A DNA stretch of 64,000 nucleotides from Ensifer adhaerens (GTDB lineage Bacteria > Pseudomonadota > Alphaproteobacteria > Rhizobiales > Rhizobiaceae): the NCBI RefSeq assembly GCF_028993555.1, contig NZ_CP118610.1:3905001-3969000 (forward strand), read 5' to 3'. A program made the translations under genes and the position numbers. Shown here piece by piece: positions 9,397 to 18,079 of the stretch (position 1 is the stretch's first letter; every line of letters begins with the position of its first letter). The notes beneath the pieces were generated by a model. The model saw nothing but the letters and a program-made list of their open reading frames with translations. It made no database searches and was not told the DNA's origin.

Positions 9397-10932
9397 ATGG
9401 ATAATATTGCCATCGAACTGCGTGGGATCGACAAGAGCTTCGGTCCGGTCCACGCCAACAAGAACATCAATCTAAAGGTCCGCAAAGGGACGATCCACGG
9501 CATCATTGGCGAAAACGGTGCAGGAAAATCGACCCTTATGTCGATCCTCTACGGCTTCTATCAGGCCGATAGCGGTGAGATCCTCGTCGACGGCAAACCT
9601 GTCGCCATCCGTGATCCGAATGCGGCGATCGCTGCCGGCATCGGCATGGTCCACCAGCACTTCATGCTGGTCGAGAACTTCACGGTTCTAGAAAACATCA
9701 TGCTCGGCGCCGAGGATAGCCAGATCCTCAACAAGGGCATTGCCAAGGCGCGCGTCGAGTTGAAGCGACTGGAGCGTGAGTACGCGCTGGAAGTCGATCC
9801 CGATGCAGTCATCGAGGAATTGCCGGTCGGTTTGCAGCAGCGGGTCGAGATCCTGAAGGCGCTCTATCGCCGGGCCGATATCCTGATCTTGGACGAGCCG
9901 ACCGGCGTGCTGACGCCGGCCGAGGCCGATCACCTCTTCCGCGTGCTCGAGCAATTGAAGAACCAGGGCAAGACCGTCATTCTGATCACCCACAAGCTGC
10001 GCGAGATCATGGCGATCACCGACGAGGTCTCGGTCATGCGTCGAGGCGAGATGGTGGCGACGCGCACGACGGCCGAAACTTCGGTCGAAGAACTCGCCGA
10101 GCTCATGGTCGGGCGCCGCGTGCTCTTGCGTGTCGAGAAGGGCGAGGCGAAGCCCGGCGAGGTCAAGCTCGCGGTCGACGGGCTGACCGTCAAGGATGGC
10201 CGTGGGGTCACCATGGTCGACAACGTCTCGTTCAACCTCAGAGCTGGCGAGATTGTCGGCATCGCCGGTGTTGCCGGCAATGGCCAGTCGGAACTGCTGG
10301 AAGCGATCTCCGGTATCCGCCGCGCCATTTCCGGCTCGGTACTCCTGAACGGCAAGCCGATCGATGTCACCGGGCGCGCCGATCCCTCCGAACTGCGCGA
10401 TCGTGGCCTCGCCCACGTACCGGAAGACCGCCACCATGTCGGCCTCGTCCTGAAGTTCGAGGAATGCGAAAACGCGATCCTCGGCTACCACCACGACAAG
10501 CGTTACCTCAACGGCGTGTTTCTCAACATCGACGCGATCCGCAAGGACGCCGAACAGCGCATCGCCGAGTACGACATTCGCCCGCCGAACCCGCGGCTGA
10601 AGACGGCGAATTTCTCCGGCGGCAACCAGCAGAAGATCGTGCTGGCACGCGAAATGGAGCGTGGCCCCGATGTTCTGATCATCGGCCAGCCGACGCGTGG
10701 CGTCGATGTCGGCGCCATCGAATTCATCCATAGGCGAATCATCGAGATGCGCGACCAGGGCATGGCAGTCCTCCTGGTCTCCGTCGAACTCGATGAAATC
10801 CGCGCCCTGTCGGACCGTATCCTGGTCATGTTTGCCGGCCGTGTCGTCGGCGAGCGCGATCCCGATGCGACCGAGGGCGAACTGGGCCTTTTGATGGCCG
10901 GTGTTGAAGGCCGCAAGGAGGCCGCAGAATGA
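9397..10932 (+). CDS. Nucleoside ABC importer, double ATP-binding protein
   Basis: Two fused ABC domains in 511 residues energise uptake through the two permeases that follow. Domain 1 has Walker A GENGAGKST (about residues 38-46), Walker B ILILDEPTG and the divergent signature LPVGLQQRVEI seen in BMP-type nucleoside importers. Domain 2 has a degenerate Walker A (GVAGNGQSELL) and the signature SGGNQQKIVLAREM. The order ATPase-permease-permease and the downstream nucleoside enzymes point to nucleosides. The usual BMP-family binding protein is not adjacent, unlike many rhizobial and streptococcal loci. It overlaps the next gene as ATGA. Another carbohydrate-type substrate cannot be excluded from the ATPase alone. 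Confidence 0.88.
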   Translation: MDNIAIELRGIDKSFGPVHANKNINLKVRKGTIHGIIGENGAGKSTLMSILYGFYQADSGEILVDGKPVAIRDPNAAIAAGIGMVHQHFMLVENFTVLENIMLGAEDSQILNKGIAKARVELKRLEREYALEVDPDAVIEELPVGLQQRVEILKALYRRADILILDEPTGVLTPAEADHLFRVLEQLKNQGKTVILITHKLREIMAITDEVSVMRRGEMVATRTTAETSVEELAELMVGRRVLLRVEKGEAKPGEVKLAVDGLTVKDGRGVTMVDNVSFNLRAGEIVGIAGVAGNGQSELLEAISGIRRAISGSVLLNGKPIDVTGRADPSELRDRGLAHVPEDRHHVGLVLKFEECENAILGYHHDKRYLNGVFLNIDAIRKDAEQRIAEYDIRPPNPRLKTANFSGGNQQKIVLAREMERGPDVLIIGQPTRGVDVGAIEFIHRRIIEMRDQGMAVLLVSVELDEIRALSDRILVMFAGRVVGERDPDATEGELGLLMAGVEGRKEAAE

Positions 10933-12062
10933 GCTCCCCCTATGCTAAGCTCCCAGGCTGGGTCGAGTATGGCCTCATCCCGCTGGTCAACCTCGCGGTT
11001 GCCTTCCTTATGGCCGGCCTTGTCGTGCTGCTCGTCGGTGAAAACCCGCTGGAAGCAGCCTATCACCTGATCAACGGTGCCTTCGGCCGCGGCGAGTATC
11101 TCGGCTTCACGCTCTATTACGCCACCACCTTCATCTTCACCGGCCTTGCGGTGGCTGTCGCCTTCCATGCCGGCCTCTTCAACATCGGCGGCGAAGGCCA
11201 GGCCTATGTCGGCGGCATCGGCGTTGCGCTCGCCTGCCTCTGGCTCGATCAGACGATGCCCTGGTTCGTCGTCTTCCCGCTGGCAATTCTCGGATCGGCC
11301 TTCTTCGGCGCCGCCTGGGCCTTCCTGCCCGGCTGGCTGCAGGCCAAGCGTGGCAGCCACATCGTCATCACGACGATCATGTTCAATTTCATCGCCTCGA
11401 GCCTGATGGTCTATCTCCTGACCCGCGTGTTGAAGCCGCTCGGCTCGATGTCGCCGCAGACCCGCACCTTCGCCGAAGGTGGACAATTGCCGAAGCTCGA
11501 CTGGCTGCTTGCCATCTTTGGGCTGGATATCGGCACGGCGCCCTTCAACGTCTCGTTCCTGCTGGCGCTTGTGGCGGCCTTCTGTGTCTGGCTTTTGATC
11601 TGGCGCACCAAGCTCGGCTACGAAATGCGCACCATGGGCCACAGCCCCTCGGCCGCGCGCTATGCCGGCATGAGCGAAAGCCGCATCACCGTGATCACCA
11701 TGATGATTTCGGGTGCTCTCGCGGGCATGATGGCGCTCAACCCGATCATGGGCGAGCAGGGCCGTATGCAGCTCGATTTCGTGCAGGGCGCCGGTTTCGT
11801 CGGTATTGCCGTTGCGCTGATGGGGCGTTCGCATCCCGCAGGCATCATCCCGGCCGCTGTCCTCTTCGGCATGCTCTATCAGGGTGGTGCTGAAATCTCC
11901 TTCGAAATGCCGTCGATCTCCCGCGACATGATCGTCATCATCCAGGGCTTGGTCATCCTCTTTGCCGGTGCGCTTGAAAACATGTTCCGGCCTGCGATAG
12001 CGCGGCTTTTTGCGGCATCCAGCCGGCGCGCTGCCGTCGTTGCTCAGACCAAGGGAGCTTGA
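10929..12062 (+). CDS. Nucleoside ABC importer permease 1 (BPD_transp_2)
   Basis: Inner-membrane permease of 377 residues with about eight to ten hydrophobic segments, beginning GLIPLVNLAVAFLMAGLVVL. The family phrase FNIGGEGQAYVGG (residues about 85-97) and SAARYAGMSESR (about 240-251) match the large permease of BMP/NupP-type nucleoside importers. Start ATG 10929 overlaps the ATPase stop, and the next permease starts 3 bases after its stop, so the three are translationally coupled. It should pair with the second permease to form the translocation channel. Confidence 0.88.
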   Translation: MSSPYAKLPGWVEYGLIPLVNLAVAFLMAGLVVLLVGENPLEAAYHLINGAFGRGEYLGFTLYYATTFIFTGLAVAVAFHAGLFNIGGEGQAYVGGIGVALACLWLDQTMPWFVVFPLAILGSAFFGAAWAFLPGWLQAKRGSHIVITTIMFNFIASSLMVYLLTRVLKPLGSMSPQTRTFAEGGQLPKLDWLLAIFGLDIGTAPFNVSFLLALVAAFCVWLLIWRTKLGYEMRTMGHSPSAARYAGMSESRITVITMMISGALAGMMALNPIMGEQGRMQLDFVQGAGFVGIAVALMGRSHPAGIIPAAVLFGMLYQGGAEISFEMPSISRDMIVIIQGLVILFAGALENMFRPAIARLFAASSRRAAVVAQTKGA

Positions 12063-12065
12063 GCC

Positions 12066-13037
12066 ATGGATTTCTTCCACGTCATCGTGGTGCTCCTTGA
12101 GTCCACCATCCGCGTTTCCGTTCCGCTGATCTTTGCAGCGCTTGCCGGGCTCTTCACCGAGCGGGCCGGTATCTTCGATATCGGCCTTGAAGGTAAGATG
12201 CTCGGTGCGGCCTTTGCAGCAGGCGCTGTCGCTGCGGTTACCCAATCGGTCTGGATGGGCCTGCTTGCGGCCATTCTGATCTCGGTCGCGCTGTCGCTGG
12301 TGCACGGTTATGCCTCGATCACCCAGCGCGGCAACCAGATCGTTTCCGGTGTCGCGATCAACTTCATCGTTGCCGGCTCGACGGTCATCCTCGGTGAGGC
12401 CTGGTTCCGCCAGGGCGGCCGTACGCCGGCGCTTGGAGAAGGGTCGCGCTTCCAGACGATCACCTTCCCCTATGCCGACAGCATCCGCGAGATCCCGATC
12501 CTCGGCCCGGTCTACTCGGACCTGCTGTCGGGCCATTTCCTGCTGACCTACGTCGCTTTCGCCATGGTGCCGATCAGCTGGTGGATCCTCTACCGCACCC
12601 GCTTTGGTCTGCGCCTGCGCGCAGTCGGCGAAAATCCGGGTGCTGTCGATACGGCCGGCATTTCGGTGATCTGGATGCGTTACCGCGCCGTCATCTGCTG
12701 CGGCATCCTGTGTGGCTTTGCTGGCGCCTACCTCTCGCTGGCGATGACCGCCGGCTTCGTCAAGGGCATGACCGCCGGCAAGGGGTACATCGCGCTTGCG
12801 GCGCTGATCTTTGCAAAGTGGCGACCGTTCAACATCATGCTCGCCTGCCTGCTCTTTGGTTTCCTCGATGCGCTCGCCATTCGCCTTCAGGGCAATCCTC
12901 TGCCGCTGATCGGCCAGGTGCCGGTGCAGCTGATGCAGGCGCTGCCCTACATCCTCACCGTGATCCTGCTTGCAGGCTTCATCGGTAAGGCCATCCCGCC
13001 GAAGGCCGGCGGCGTCCCCTATGTCAAGGAGCGCTAG
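12066..13037 (+). CDS. Nucleoside ABC importer permease 2 (BPD_transp_2)
   Basis: Second inner-membrane permease, 323 residues, with the conserved opening SVPLIFAALAGLFTERAG and IFDIGLEGKMLGAAF (residues 20-55). Later FGLRLRAVGENPGAVDTAGI (about 180-200) forms the coupling loop contacting the ATPase, and GKGYIALAALIFAKWRP follows. The length and these motifs are typical of the smaller permease of BMP-dependent nucleoside systems. It is followed after 4 bases by cdd, tying the importer to nucleoside breakdown. Confidence 0.88.
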   Translation: MDFFHVIVVLLESTIRVSVPLIFAALAGLFTERAGIFDIGLEGKMLGAAFAAGAVAAVTQSVWMGLLAAILISVALSLVHGYASITQRGNQIVSGVAINFIVAGSTVILGEAWFRQGGRTPALGEGSRFQTITFPYADSIREIPILGPVYSDLLSGHFLLTYVAFAMVPISWWILYRTRFGLRLRAVGENPGAVDTAGISVIWMRYRAVICCGILCGFAGAYLSLAMTAGFVKGMTAGKGYIALAALIFAKWRPFNIMLACLLFGFLDALAIRLQGNPLPLIGQVPVQLMQALPYILTVILLAGFIGKAIPPKAGGVPYVKER

Positions 13038-13041
13038 AACC

Positions 13042-13434
13042 ATGGAAAAGGAACTGTTCGAAGCCGCACGCGAGGCCATGGCCAAGGCGCATGCGCCCTA
13101 TTCGAAGTTTCCGGTCGGCGCGGCGATCCGTGCCGAAGACGGCAAGATCTACACCGGCGCCAACATCGAGAACCTGTCGTTTCCTGAAGGCTGGTGCGCA
13201 GAGACCACGGCCATCAGCCATATGGTCATGGCCGGTCAGCGCAAGATCATGGAAGTGGCCGTCATTGCCGAGAAGCTGGCGCTTTGCCCGCCTTGCGGCG
13301 GCTGCCGGCAGCGGCTGGCGGAGTTTTCTGGCGCAAGCACGCGGATCTTCCTGTGCGACGAGACCGGCGTGAAAAAGACCCTGGCGCTGTCGGACCTGCT
13401 GCCGCACAGCTTCGAGACCGAGATCCTCGGATGA
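13042..13434 (+). CDS. cdd: Cytidine deaminase
   Basis: Zn-dependent hydrolytic deamination of cytidine and deoxycytidine to uridine and deoxyuridine; 130 residues, the usual size of the homotetrameric bacterial form. Zinc ligands and the catalytic glutamate are visible in WCAETTAI and PCGGCRQ. The substrate-binding stretch YSKFPVGAAI lies near residues 20-29 and ANIENLSFP near 40-48. The ATG at 13042 follows AAGGAG at 13025-13030. The last bases overlap the next gene (ATGA), so it is coupled to purine nucleoside phosphorylase. Cytosolic; it prepares imported cytidine for phosphorolysis. Confidence 0.95.
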   Translation: MEKELFEAAREAMAKAHAPYSKFPVGAAIRAEDGKIYTGANIENLSFPEGWCAETTAISHMVMAGQRKIMEVAVIAEKLALCPPCGGCRQRLAEFSGASTRIFLCDETGVKKTLALSDLLPHSFETEILG

Positions 13435-14237
13435 CTGCGGCCGCTGAATTGCTGAAAGCCCGGCTTGGAGGCCTTTCTCCGCGCTACGGCATCGTGCTCG
13501 GTTCCGGGCTCGGCTCGCTGGTCGATGCCGTGGATGAAACGCTGCGGCTTTCCTATGCCGACATACCCGGGTTCCCGGTCAGCAGCGTCTCCGGTCATGC
13601 CGGCGAACTCGTCGCTGGAACCCTCTCCGGCGTTCCTGTTGTGATGCTCTCCGGCCGCGTGCACTACTATGAGCAGGGCGATGCCAATGCGATGCGCGTG
13701 CCGCTGGAAACCCTGAAGGCGCTCGGCGTCGAGTGCCTGGTGCTGACCAATTCCGCCGGCTCGCTCCGCGAGGATCTGCCGCCGGGATCGGTGATGCGGA
13801 TTTCCGACCACATCAACTATTCGGGCTTCAACCCGCTGATCGGCGTGGAAAGCGACGATCGCTTCGTCGGCATGACCAATGCCTATGATGCCGACCTCGC
13901 CGGAAGAATGCAGGAGAGCGCCGAACGCCTGGGCATTCCGCTACTTGGCGGCGTTTACATGTGGTTCTCCGGCCCAAGCTTCGAAACGCCGGCCGAAATC
14001 CGCATGGCGCGCATCCTGGGTGCCGATGCCGTCGGCATGTCCACGGTTCCGGAAGTCATTCTCGCCCGGTTCTTCGGCTTGAGGGTCGTCGCCGCTTCGG
14101 TGATCACCAATTTCGGCGCCGGCATGACCGGTGGCGAGATCAGCCACCACGAGACCAAGGACATGGCGCCCGTCGGTGGCAAGCGGCTTGCCGCGATCCT
14201 CGCCGATATGATTGCAGCCGACGCGGTGCGCGGGTGA
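13431..14237 (+). CDS. punA: Purine nucleoside phosphorylase (trimeric, inosine/guanosine type)
   Basis: Phosphorolysis of inosine/guanosine to base plus ribose-1-phosphate; 268 residues, standard for the trimeric PNP-I family. Visible motifs are the phosphate-binding GIVLGSGLG (about residues 18-26), VSGHAGELVAG, LSGRVHYYEQGD (about 70-81), TNSAGSLRED (about 105-114), and the purine-site WFSGPSFETPAEIRM with GMSTVPEVILA. A conserved Asn is present in VITNFGAGM. ATG 13431 overlaps the cdd stop. deoA follows after 2 bases. The product ribose-1-phosphate is the substrate of the phosphopentomutase encoded at 18076-19296. Confidence 0.93.
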   Translation: MTAAAELLKARLGGLSPRYGIVLGSGLGSLVDAVDETLRLSYADIPGFPVSSVSGHAGELVAGTLSGVPVVMLSGRVHYYEQGDANAMRVPLETLKALGVECLVLTNSAGSLREDLPPGSVMRISDHINYSGFNPLIGVESDDRFVGMTNAYDADLAGRMQESAERLGIPLLGGVYMWFSGPSFETPAEIRMARILGADAVGMSTVPEVILARFFGLRVVAASVITNFGAGMTGGEISHHETKDMAPVGGKRLAAILADMIAADAVRG

Positions 14238-14239
14238 CG

Positions 14240-15550
14240 ATGCTTCCCCAGGAGACAATCAGGCGCAAGCGCAACGGCGAACGCCTCTCGCCGGCCGAGA
14301 TCGCGGATTTCGTCCGCGGCCTGTCGGACGGCTCGATTTCCGAAGGGCAGGTCGCTGCCTTCGCCATGGCGGTCTGGTATTCCGGAATGAGCCGCGACGA
14401 GACCGTGGCGCTGACGCTGGCGATGCGCGACTCCGGCGAAACACTCGACTGGAGCGCCATCGGTCGCCCGATCGCCGACAAGCATTCGACCGGCGGCGTC
14501 GGCGACAACGTCTCGCTGATGCTGGCGCCGATCGTTGCAGCCTGCGGTCTTGCCGTGCCGATGATTTCGGGTCGCGGGCTGGGCCATACCGGCGGTACGC
14601 TCGACAAGCTCGAATCCATACCCGGCTACGATATCCAACCTTCGGCGAGCGTGTTCCGCAGGACAGTCGACGAGATCGGCTGCGCAATCATCGGCCAGAC
14701 GGCAAACCTGGCGCCGGCAGACAAGCGGCTTTACGCGATCCGCGACGTGACCGCGACCGTCGATTCCGTGCCGCTGATCACCGCTTCGATCCTGTCGAAG
14801 AAGCTTGCGGCCGGCCTTCACTCTCTCGTGCTCGACGTCAAGCTCGGCAATGGCTCCTTCATGAGCGATGCCAGGGAAGCGGAAGTGCTTGCGCGCTCGC
14901 TAGTCGATGTCGCCAACGGGGCCGGCGTTCGTACCTCGGCGCTTCTGACCGACATGAACGAGCCGCTCGCCGATGCTGCCGGCAATGCGTTGGAGATCGA
15001 CAATTGCCTGGCGTTCCTTCGGAATGAGAAGAAGGGCACCCGGCTCGAAACGGTCGTCCTGGCCTTTGCTGCCGAAATGTTGGTGGCGGGGGGCGTTGCT
15101 GGTGATGCCGAGCAGGGTGAAGCGCTGGCAAGCAAGGCGCTTGGCAGCGGAGCGGCACTCGAGCGCTTCGGAAAAATGGTGCACGCGCTCGGCGGCCCGG
15201 CGGACTTCGTCGAGCGCTCGGTGGACTATCTCGGGCGTGCGCCGATCATCTTGCCGGTCGAAGCGAAGCAGTCCGGCTATCTTGCAGCCTGTGAGACCCG
15301 TGAACTGGGCATGGCCGTCATTGCGCTCGGCGGCGGGCGGTCACATCCGGATGACAGGATCGATCATCGGGTCGGCTTCGATGCGTTGAAGCCGCTCGGT
15401 ACGCGGATCGAGAAGGGCGACCTGATCGCCTTCGTTCATGCGGCTGATCACGACAAAGCAGAGGCAGCTCGACATCGTCTGCACGAACTCTACACGATCG
15501 ATGATATGCAGCCGGCGAACCGTTCGCCAGTACTTGCAAAGATCACCTGA
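14240..15550 (+). CDS. deoA: Thymidine phosphorylase
   Basis: Splits thymidine (and deoxyuridine) to base plus 2-deoxyribose-1-phosphate. It is 436 residues, like E. coli DeoA. The N-terminal helical domain is followed by the signature ADKHSTGGVGDNVSL (about residues 81-95), then ISGRGLGHTGGTLDKLES (about 110-127) and KKLAAGLHSLVLDVKLG, the phosphate- and substrate-binding segments. The C-terminal PYNP domain ends the protein. ATG 14240 is only 2 bases after the punA stop, so it is the last gene of the importer-salvage operon. Its 3' end overlaps the convergent protease gene by 8 bases. A pyrimidine-nucleoside phosphorylase also accepting uridine would look similar. Confidence 0.94.
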   Translation: MLPQETIRRKRNGERLSPAEIADFVRGLSDGSISEGQVAAFAMAVWYSGMSRDETVALTLAMRDSGETLDWSAIGRPIADKHSTGGVGDNVSLMLAPIVAACGLAVPMISGRGLGHTGGTLDKLESIPGYDIQPSASVFRRTVDEIGCAIIGQTANLAPADKRLYAIRDVTATVDSVPLITASILSKKLAAGLHSLVLDVKLGNGSFMSDAREAEVLARSLVDVANGAGVRTSALLTDMNEPLADAAGNALEIDNCLAFLRNEKKGTRLETVVLAFAAEMLVAGGVAGDAEQGEALASKALGSGAALERFGKMVHALGGPADFVERSVDYLGRAPIILPVEAKQSGYLAACETRELGMAVIALGGGRSHPDDRIDHRVGFDALKPLGTRIEKGDLIAFVHAADHDKAEAARHRLHELYTIDDMQPANRSPVLAKIT

Positions 15551-16076
15551 CGAGGTGCAGGGCGCCATCCTCGACCCGGAAGGATGACAGCCGGTTGAGG
15601 AACGTCATGCCGATGAGCGTGCCGGAAAGCGCTTTGTCCGGCAGCACCACTGCCTGAACGTCGCGTACCGATATGCCGCCGATCTCGATCCGGTTCAGTA
15701 TAGCCGGGGCGGCTTCGACAACGCCATTGGCGGTATTGACGCGAGCCGTGAAGGAAAGCGTGCTTGGTGCAAGACCGAGCCGGCGTGCGGTCGACAGGTT
15801 GATGGCGATGCTGCTGGCGCCGGTGTCGACCAGGCCGCGTTCGCTCCGGCCGTTGATGCGGAAAGTGCCGAAGAAGTGGCCCCTGCCGTCGGCATCGAGC
15901 ACGACGCTTCGCCCCGCCGCATATTTTGCCGCTGTCGTTGGCGGGGCTGCAGCTTCTTTGGCAGCGGTTTTCTCGCCGCTTTGCTTCAGGGCAGTCGTTG
16001 CCAGGTGCGGGACCACCATGGCTGCAAGCGCGGCCACACCTGCCAATGCGAGCAAACGGACGAGCATCGACATCAC
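15543..16076 (-). CDS. Membrane-anchored retropepsin-like aspartic protease (TIGR02281 type)
   Basis: Small clan AA aspartic protease of 177 residues. An N-terminal hydrophobic anchor (LALAGVAALAAMVVPHLA, residues about 8-25) is followed by an Ala/Lys-rich linker and a single retropepsin domain with the catalytic GLVDTGASSIAI motif (about residues 81-92). The flap-like region and IGMTFLNRLSSF near the end are typical of this rhizobial family. A single-domain protease must dimerise to be active. The substrate is unknown; the active domain probably faces the periplasm. It converges with deoA and is not obviously linked to nucleoside use. Starts at either of two consecutive Met codons are possible. 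Confidence 0.85.
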   Translation of the reverse strand: MMSMLVRLLALAGVAALAAMVVPHLATTALKQSGEKTAAKEAAAPPTTAAKYAAGRSVVLDADGRGHFFGTFRINGRSERGLVDTGASSIAINLSTARRLGLAPSTLSFTARVNTANGVVEAAPAILNRIEIGGISVRDVQAVVLPDKALSGTLIGMTFLNRLSSFRVEDGALHLVR

Positions 16077-16191
16077 CCCCTTAGTGGCATCGGCTGCAGC
16101 AAACTCAAATTGCTGCCGAGACCTTCTTCGCGCCCGAAAAGGAGGCGCGATTGCTATTGGGCAGTAGACCGGACAACGCCTAAGGCGACAT

Positions 16192-16217
16192 AAAAAAGCC
16201 GCCGGAATCCGGCGGCC
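16192..16217 (-). terminator. Terminator after upp
   Basis: Read on the minus strand, GGCCGCCGG and CCGGCGGC pair and are followed by TTTTTT. It is 39 bases after the upp stop. Confidence 0.85.
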
Positions 16218-16255
16218 TTCTCGTGCATTTGCAATCCTGGTTAAGGATCAGGAAA

Positions 16256-16885
16256 TCATTTGGTGCCGTACATGCGGTCACCCGCATCGCCGAGGCCGGG
16301 CATGATGTAGCCGAGTTCGTTGAGGTGGCTGTCGATCGAGGCCGTATAGATCGGCACATCCGGGTGCGCGCTCTGGAAATTGCGGATGCCCTCGGGAGCA
16401 GCCAGCAGACAGAGGAAGCGGATGTTCTTGGCGCCGCGCTCCTTCAGCTTGTCGATCGCCGCGATCGACGAATTGCCGGTGGCAAGCATCGGGTCGACGA
16501 CGATGATAAGGCGTTCGGACAGGCTTTCCGGCGCCTTGAAGTAATACTCCACCGCCTCCAGCGTCTCATGATCACGATAGACGCCGATGTGCGACACGCG
16601 GGCCGACGGCACCAGCTCGAGCATGCCTTCGAGCAACCCATTGCCGGCGCGCAGGATCGAGGCGAAAACGAGCTTCTTGCCCTCGAGGATCGGCGAGTCG
16701 ATTTCCTGCAGAGGTGTCTCGATGCGTTCCATCGTCAGTTCGAGATCGCGTGTTACCTCATAGCAGAGCAACGTCGAGATCTCACGGAGAAGCCGGCGGA
16801 AACCTGCGGTCGAGGTCTCCTTCTTGCGCATGATGGTCAGCTTGTGCTGCACAAGCGGATGATCGATCACTGTAACGCCGTTCAT
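16256..16885 (-). CDS. upp: Uracil phosphoribosyltransferase
   Basis: Makes UMP from uracil and PRPP, returning the free base released by phosphorylases to the nucleotide pool. It is 209 residues, the usual length. The PRPP-binding loop is [12 protein letters not shown] (about residues 130-141). The uracil-binding tail [19 protein letters not shown] lies at the C-terminus, and the early [10 protein letters not shown] phrase is conserved. Translation starts at ATG 16885 in a region with GGGAAGG upstream on the minus strand. It is transcribed away from add/deoB by the same strand but separated by 225 bases with hairpins, so it probably has its own promoter. Confidence 0.97.
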   Translation of the reverse strand: MNGVTVIDHPLVQHKLTIMRKKETSTAGFRRLLREISTLLCYEVTRDLELTMERIETPLQEIDSPILEGKKLVFASILRAGNGLLEGMLELVPSARVSHIGVYRDHETLEAVEYYFKAPESLSERLIIVVDPMLATGNSSIAAIDKLKERGAKNIRFLCLLAAPEGIRNFQSAHPDVPIYTASIDSHLNELGYIMPGLGDAGDRMYGTK

Positions 16886-17024
16886 GGCTCACCTTCCCGG
16901 ATTTTTTGTATCCGTCCTTTTTCCATGGAATGCTTCATCGCCGCAAGGGTATTGGCCGGCCGGAGCGCGTCATCCCCAGCCGTCGGATGATAATCCGGCG
17001 CCGCGGTTTCCAGGGCATCCCGCT

Positions 17025-17102
17025 TTCAAGCGTCACCGCTTGAAGCCGAAAGACGCTCTGGCATCAAAGGCCAGAGCGAACTTGGTGCGTTCATCTGAAC
17101 GC
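17025..17102. repeat. Three tandem hairpins, RIME-like intergenic palindromic element
   Basis: Three inverted repeats follow one another: 17025-17044 (TTCAAGCG/CGCTTGAA), 17054-17078 (CGCTCTGGC/GCCAGAGCG) and 17087-17102 (GCGTTCA/TGAACGC). They lie directly 3' of add. Rhizobial genomes carry intergenic mosaic elements of about 100 bp built from such palindromes; assignment to that class is by resemblance only. It may also act as a transcript end for add. Confidence 0.6.
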
Positions 17103-17110
17103 AGGGCGCT

Positions 17111-18079
17111 CTAGATTCGCGTAAGCAGCCGCTGGCGCGTCTCTTCGTCGACGAAGGCGGCTTCGATCGCCGTGCGGGTCATGCCGTTGATCTCCTCGTC
17201 GCTAAAGCCCATGACCGCAGAGGCGATGTCGTACTCCTGAGCGAGCGAGGTATGAAAGAACGGCGGGTCGTCGGAGTTGAGCGTGACGCGCACACCGGCC
17301 TCCTGCAGTGCCCGGAGCGGATGCGACGCAAAGTCCGGGAAGACCTGCAGCGAGATGTTGGAGCCGGGGCAGACTTCGAGCACGACTCCGGCGTCGGCAA
17401 GGCGCCGCACTAGGTCCATGTCCTCGATCGCCCGGACGCCGTGGCTGATGCGCGAAGGGCGCACTTGGTCAAGCGCGTCACGCACGCTGAAGGCGCCCGA
17501 GAGTTCGCCCGCGTGGATCGTCAGGCCAAGGCCTGCGTCACGCACAATATCGAAGGCGCGGGCAAAATCGGCCACCTGGTGCATGCGCTCTTCGCCGGCA
17601 AGGTTGAAGCCGGTGACGAGCGCATGTTCCCGCTTGGCTGCAAATTCCGCGGTCTTGATTACGGACTCCGGGCCGAGATGGCGAATGCCTGTGATCAGCA
17701 TGCGCGATTCGATACCGGTCTTTTGCCTGGCGGCCTCCATACCGGCGGCAAGGCCCTCGAGGTAGGCTTTGGCGCCGAGGCCGATCGTGTTGCCGTGGTC
17801 GGGAGACACGATGATTTCGCTGTAGATCGTGCCGGCCTCGGAAAGCTCCGTCAGATAGGCTTCGGCGAGCAGTGCATAGTCTTCCTCGGTCCGAAACAGC
17901 GAGGCGATGGCGTCGTAGCATTTCACGAAGCTGGTGAAGTCTTCCCAGACATAGGCCCTGTCCCGGATGATCGCGCTGGTGTCGATGCCATATTTCTCGG
18001 CCTGCGCGAGCGCCAGCTCAGGCGGCGTCGCGCCTTCGATGTGGCAATGCAGCTCCGCCTTCTTCAGATGTGCGGTCAA
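17111..18079 (-). CDS. add: Adenosine deaminase
   Basis: Converts adenosine to inosine, feeding purine nucleoside phosphorylase; 322 residues. Metal ligands are seen in [10 protein letters not shown] (His-x-His near residues 11-13), in LTIHAGE (catalytic His and Glu-type region near residue 190) and in LNSDDPPFF (metal-binding Asp and its neighbour, about residues 265-273). SHGVRAIED provides a further His. The start codon is TTG at 18079: the expected codon reads TTG ACC GCA CAT, with no ATG or GTG in frame nearby, and TTGA overlaps the deoB stop. So add is coupled to deoB. Related amidohydrolases act on adenine, but the adenosine-type motifs and salvage context favour adenosine. Confidence 0.9.
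   Translation of the reverse strand: MTAHLKKAELHCHIEGATPPELALAQAEKYGIDTSAIIRDRAYVWEDFTSFVKCYDAIASLFRTEEDYALLAEAYLTELSEAGTIYSEIIVSPDHGNTIGLGAKAYLEGLAAGMEAARQKTGIESRMLITGIRHLGPESVIKTAEFAAKREHALVTGFNLAGEERMHQVADFARAFDIVRDAGLGLTIHAGELSGAFSVRDALDQVRPSRISHGVRAIEDMDLVRRLADAGVVLEVCPGSNISLQVFPDFASHPLRALQEAGVRVTLNSDDPPFFHTSLAQEYDIASAVMGFSDEEINGMTRTAIEAAFVDEETRQRLLTRI

Noticed and set aside
10503..13085. An 860-codon open frame antisense to the nucleoside importer
   Set aside because: It lies opposite three well-defined genes, is extremely rich in Asp, Arg, His and Gln, and shows no domain. High-GC codon use of the real genes leaves the opposite frame free of stops.
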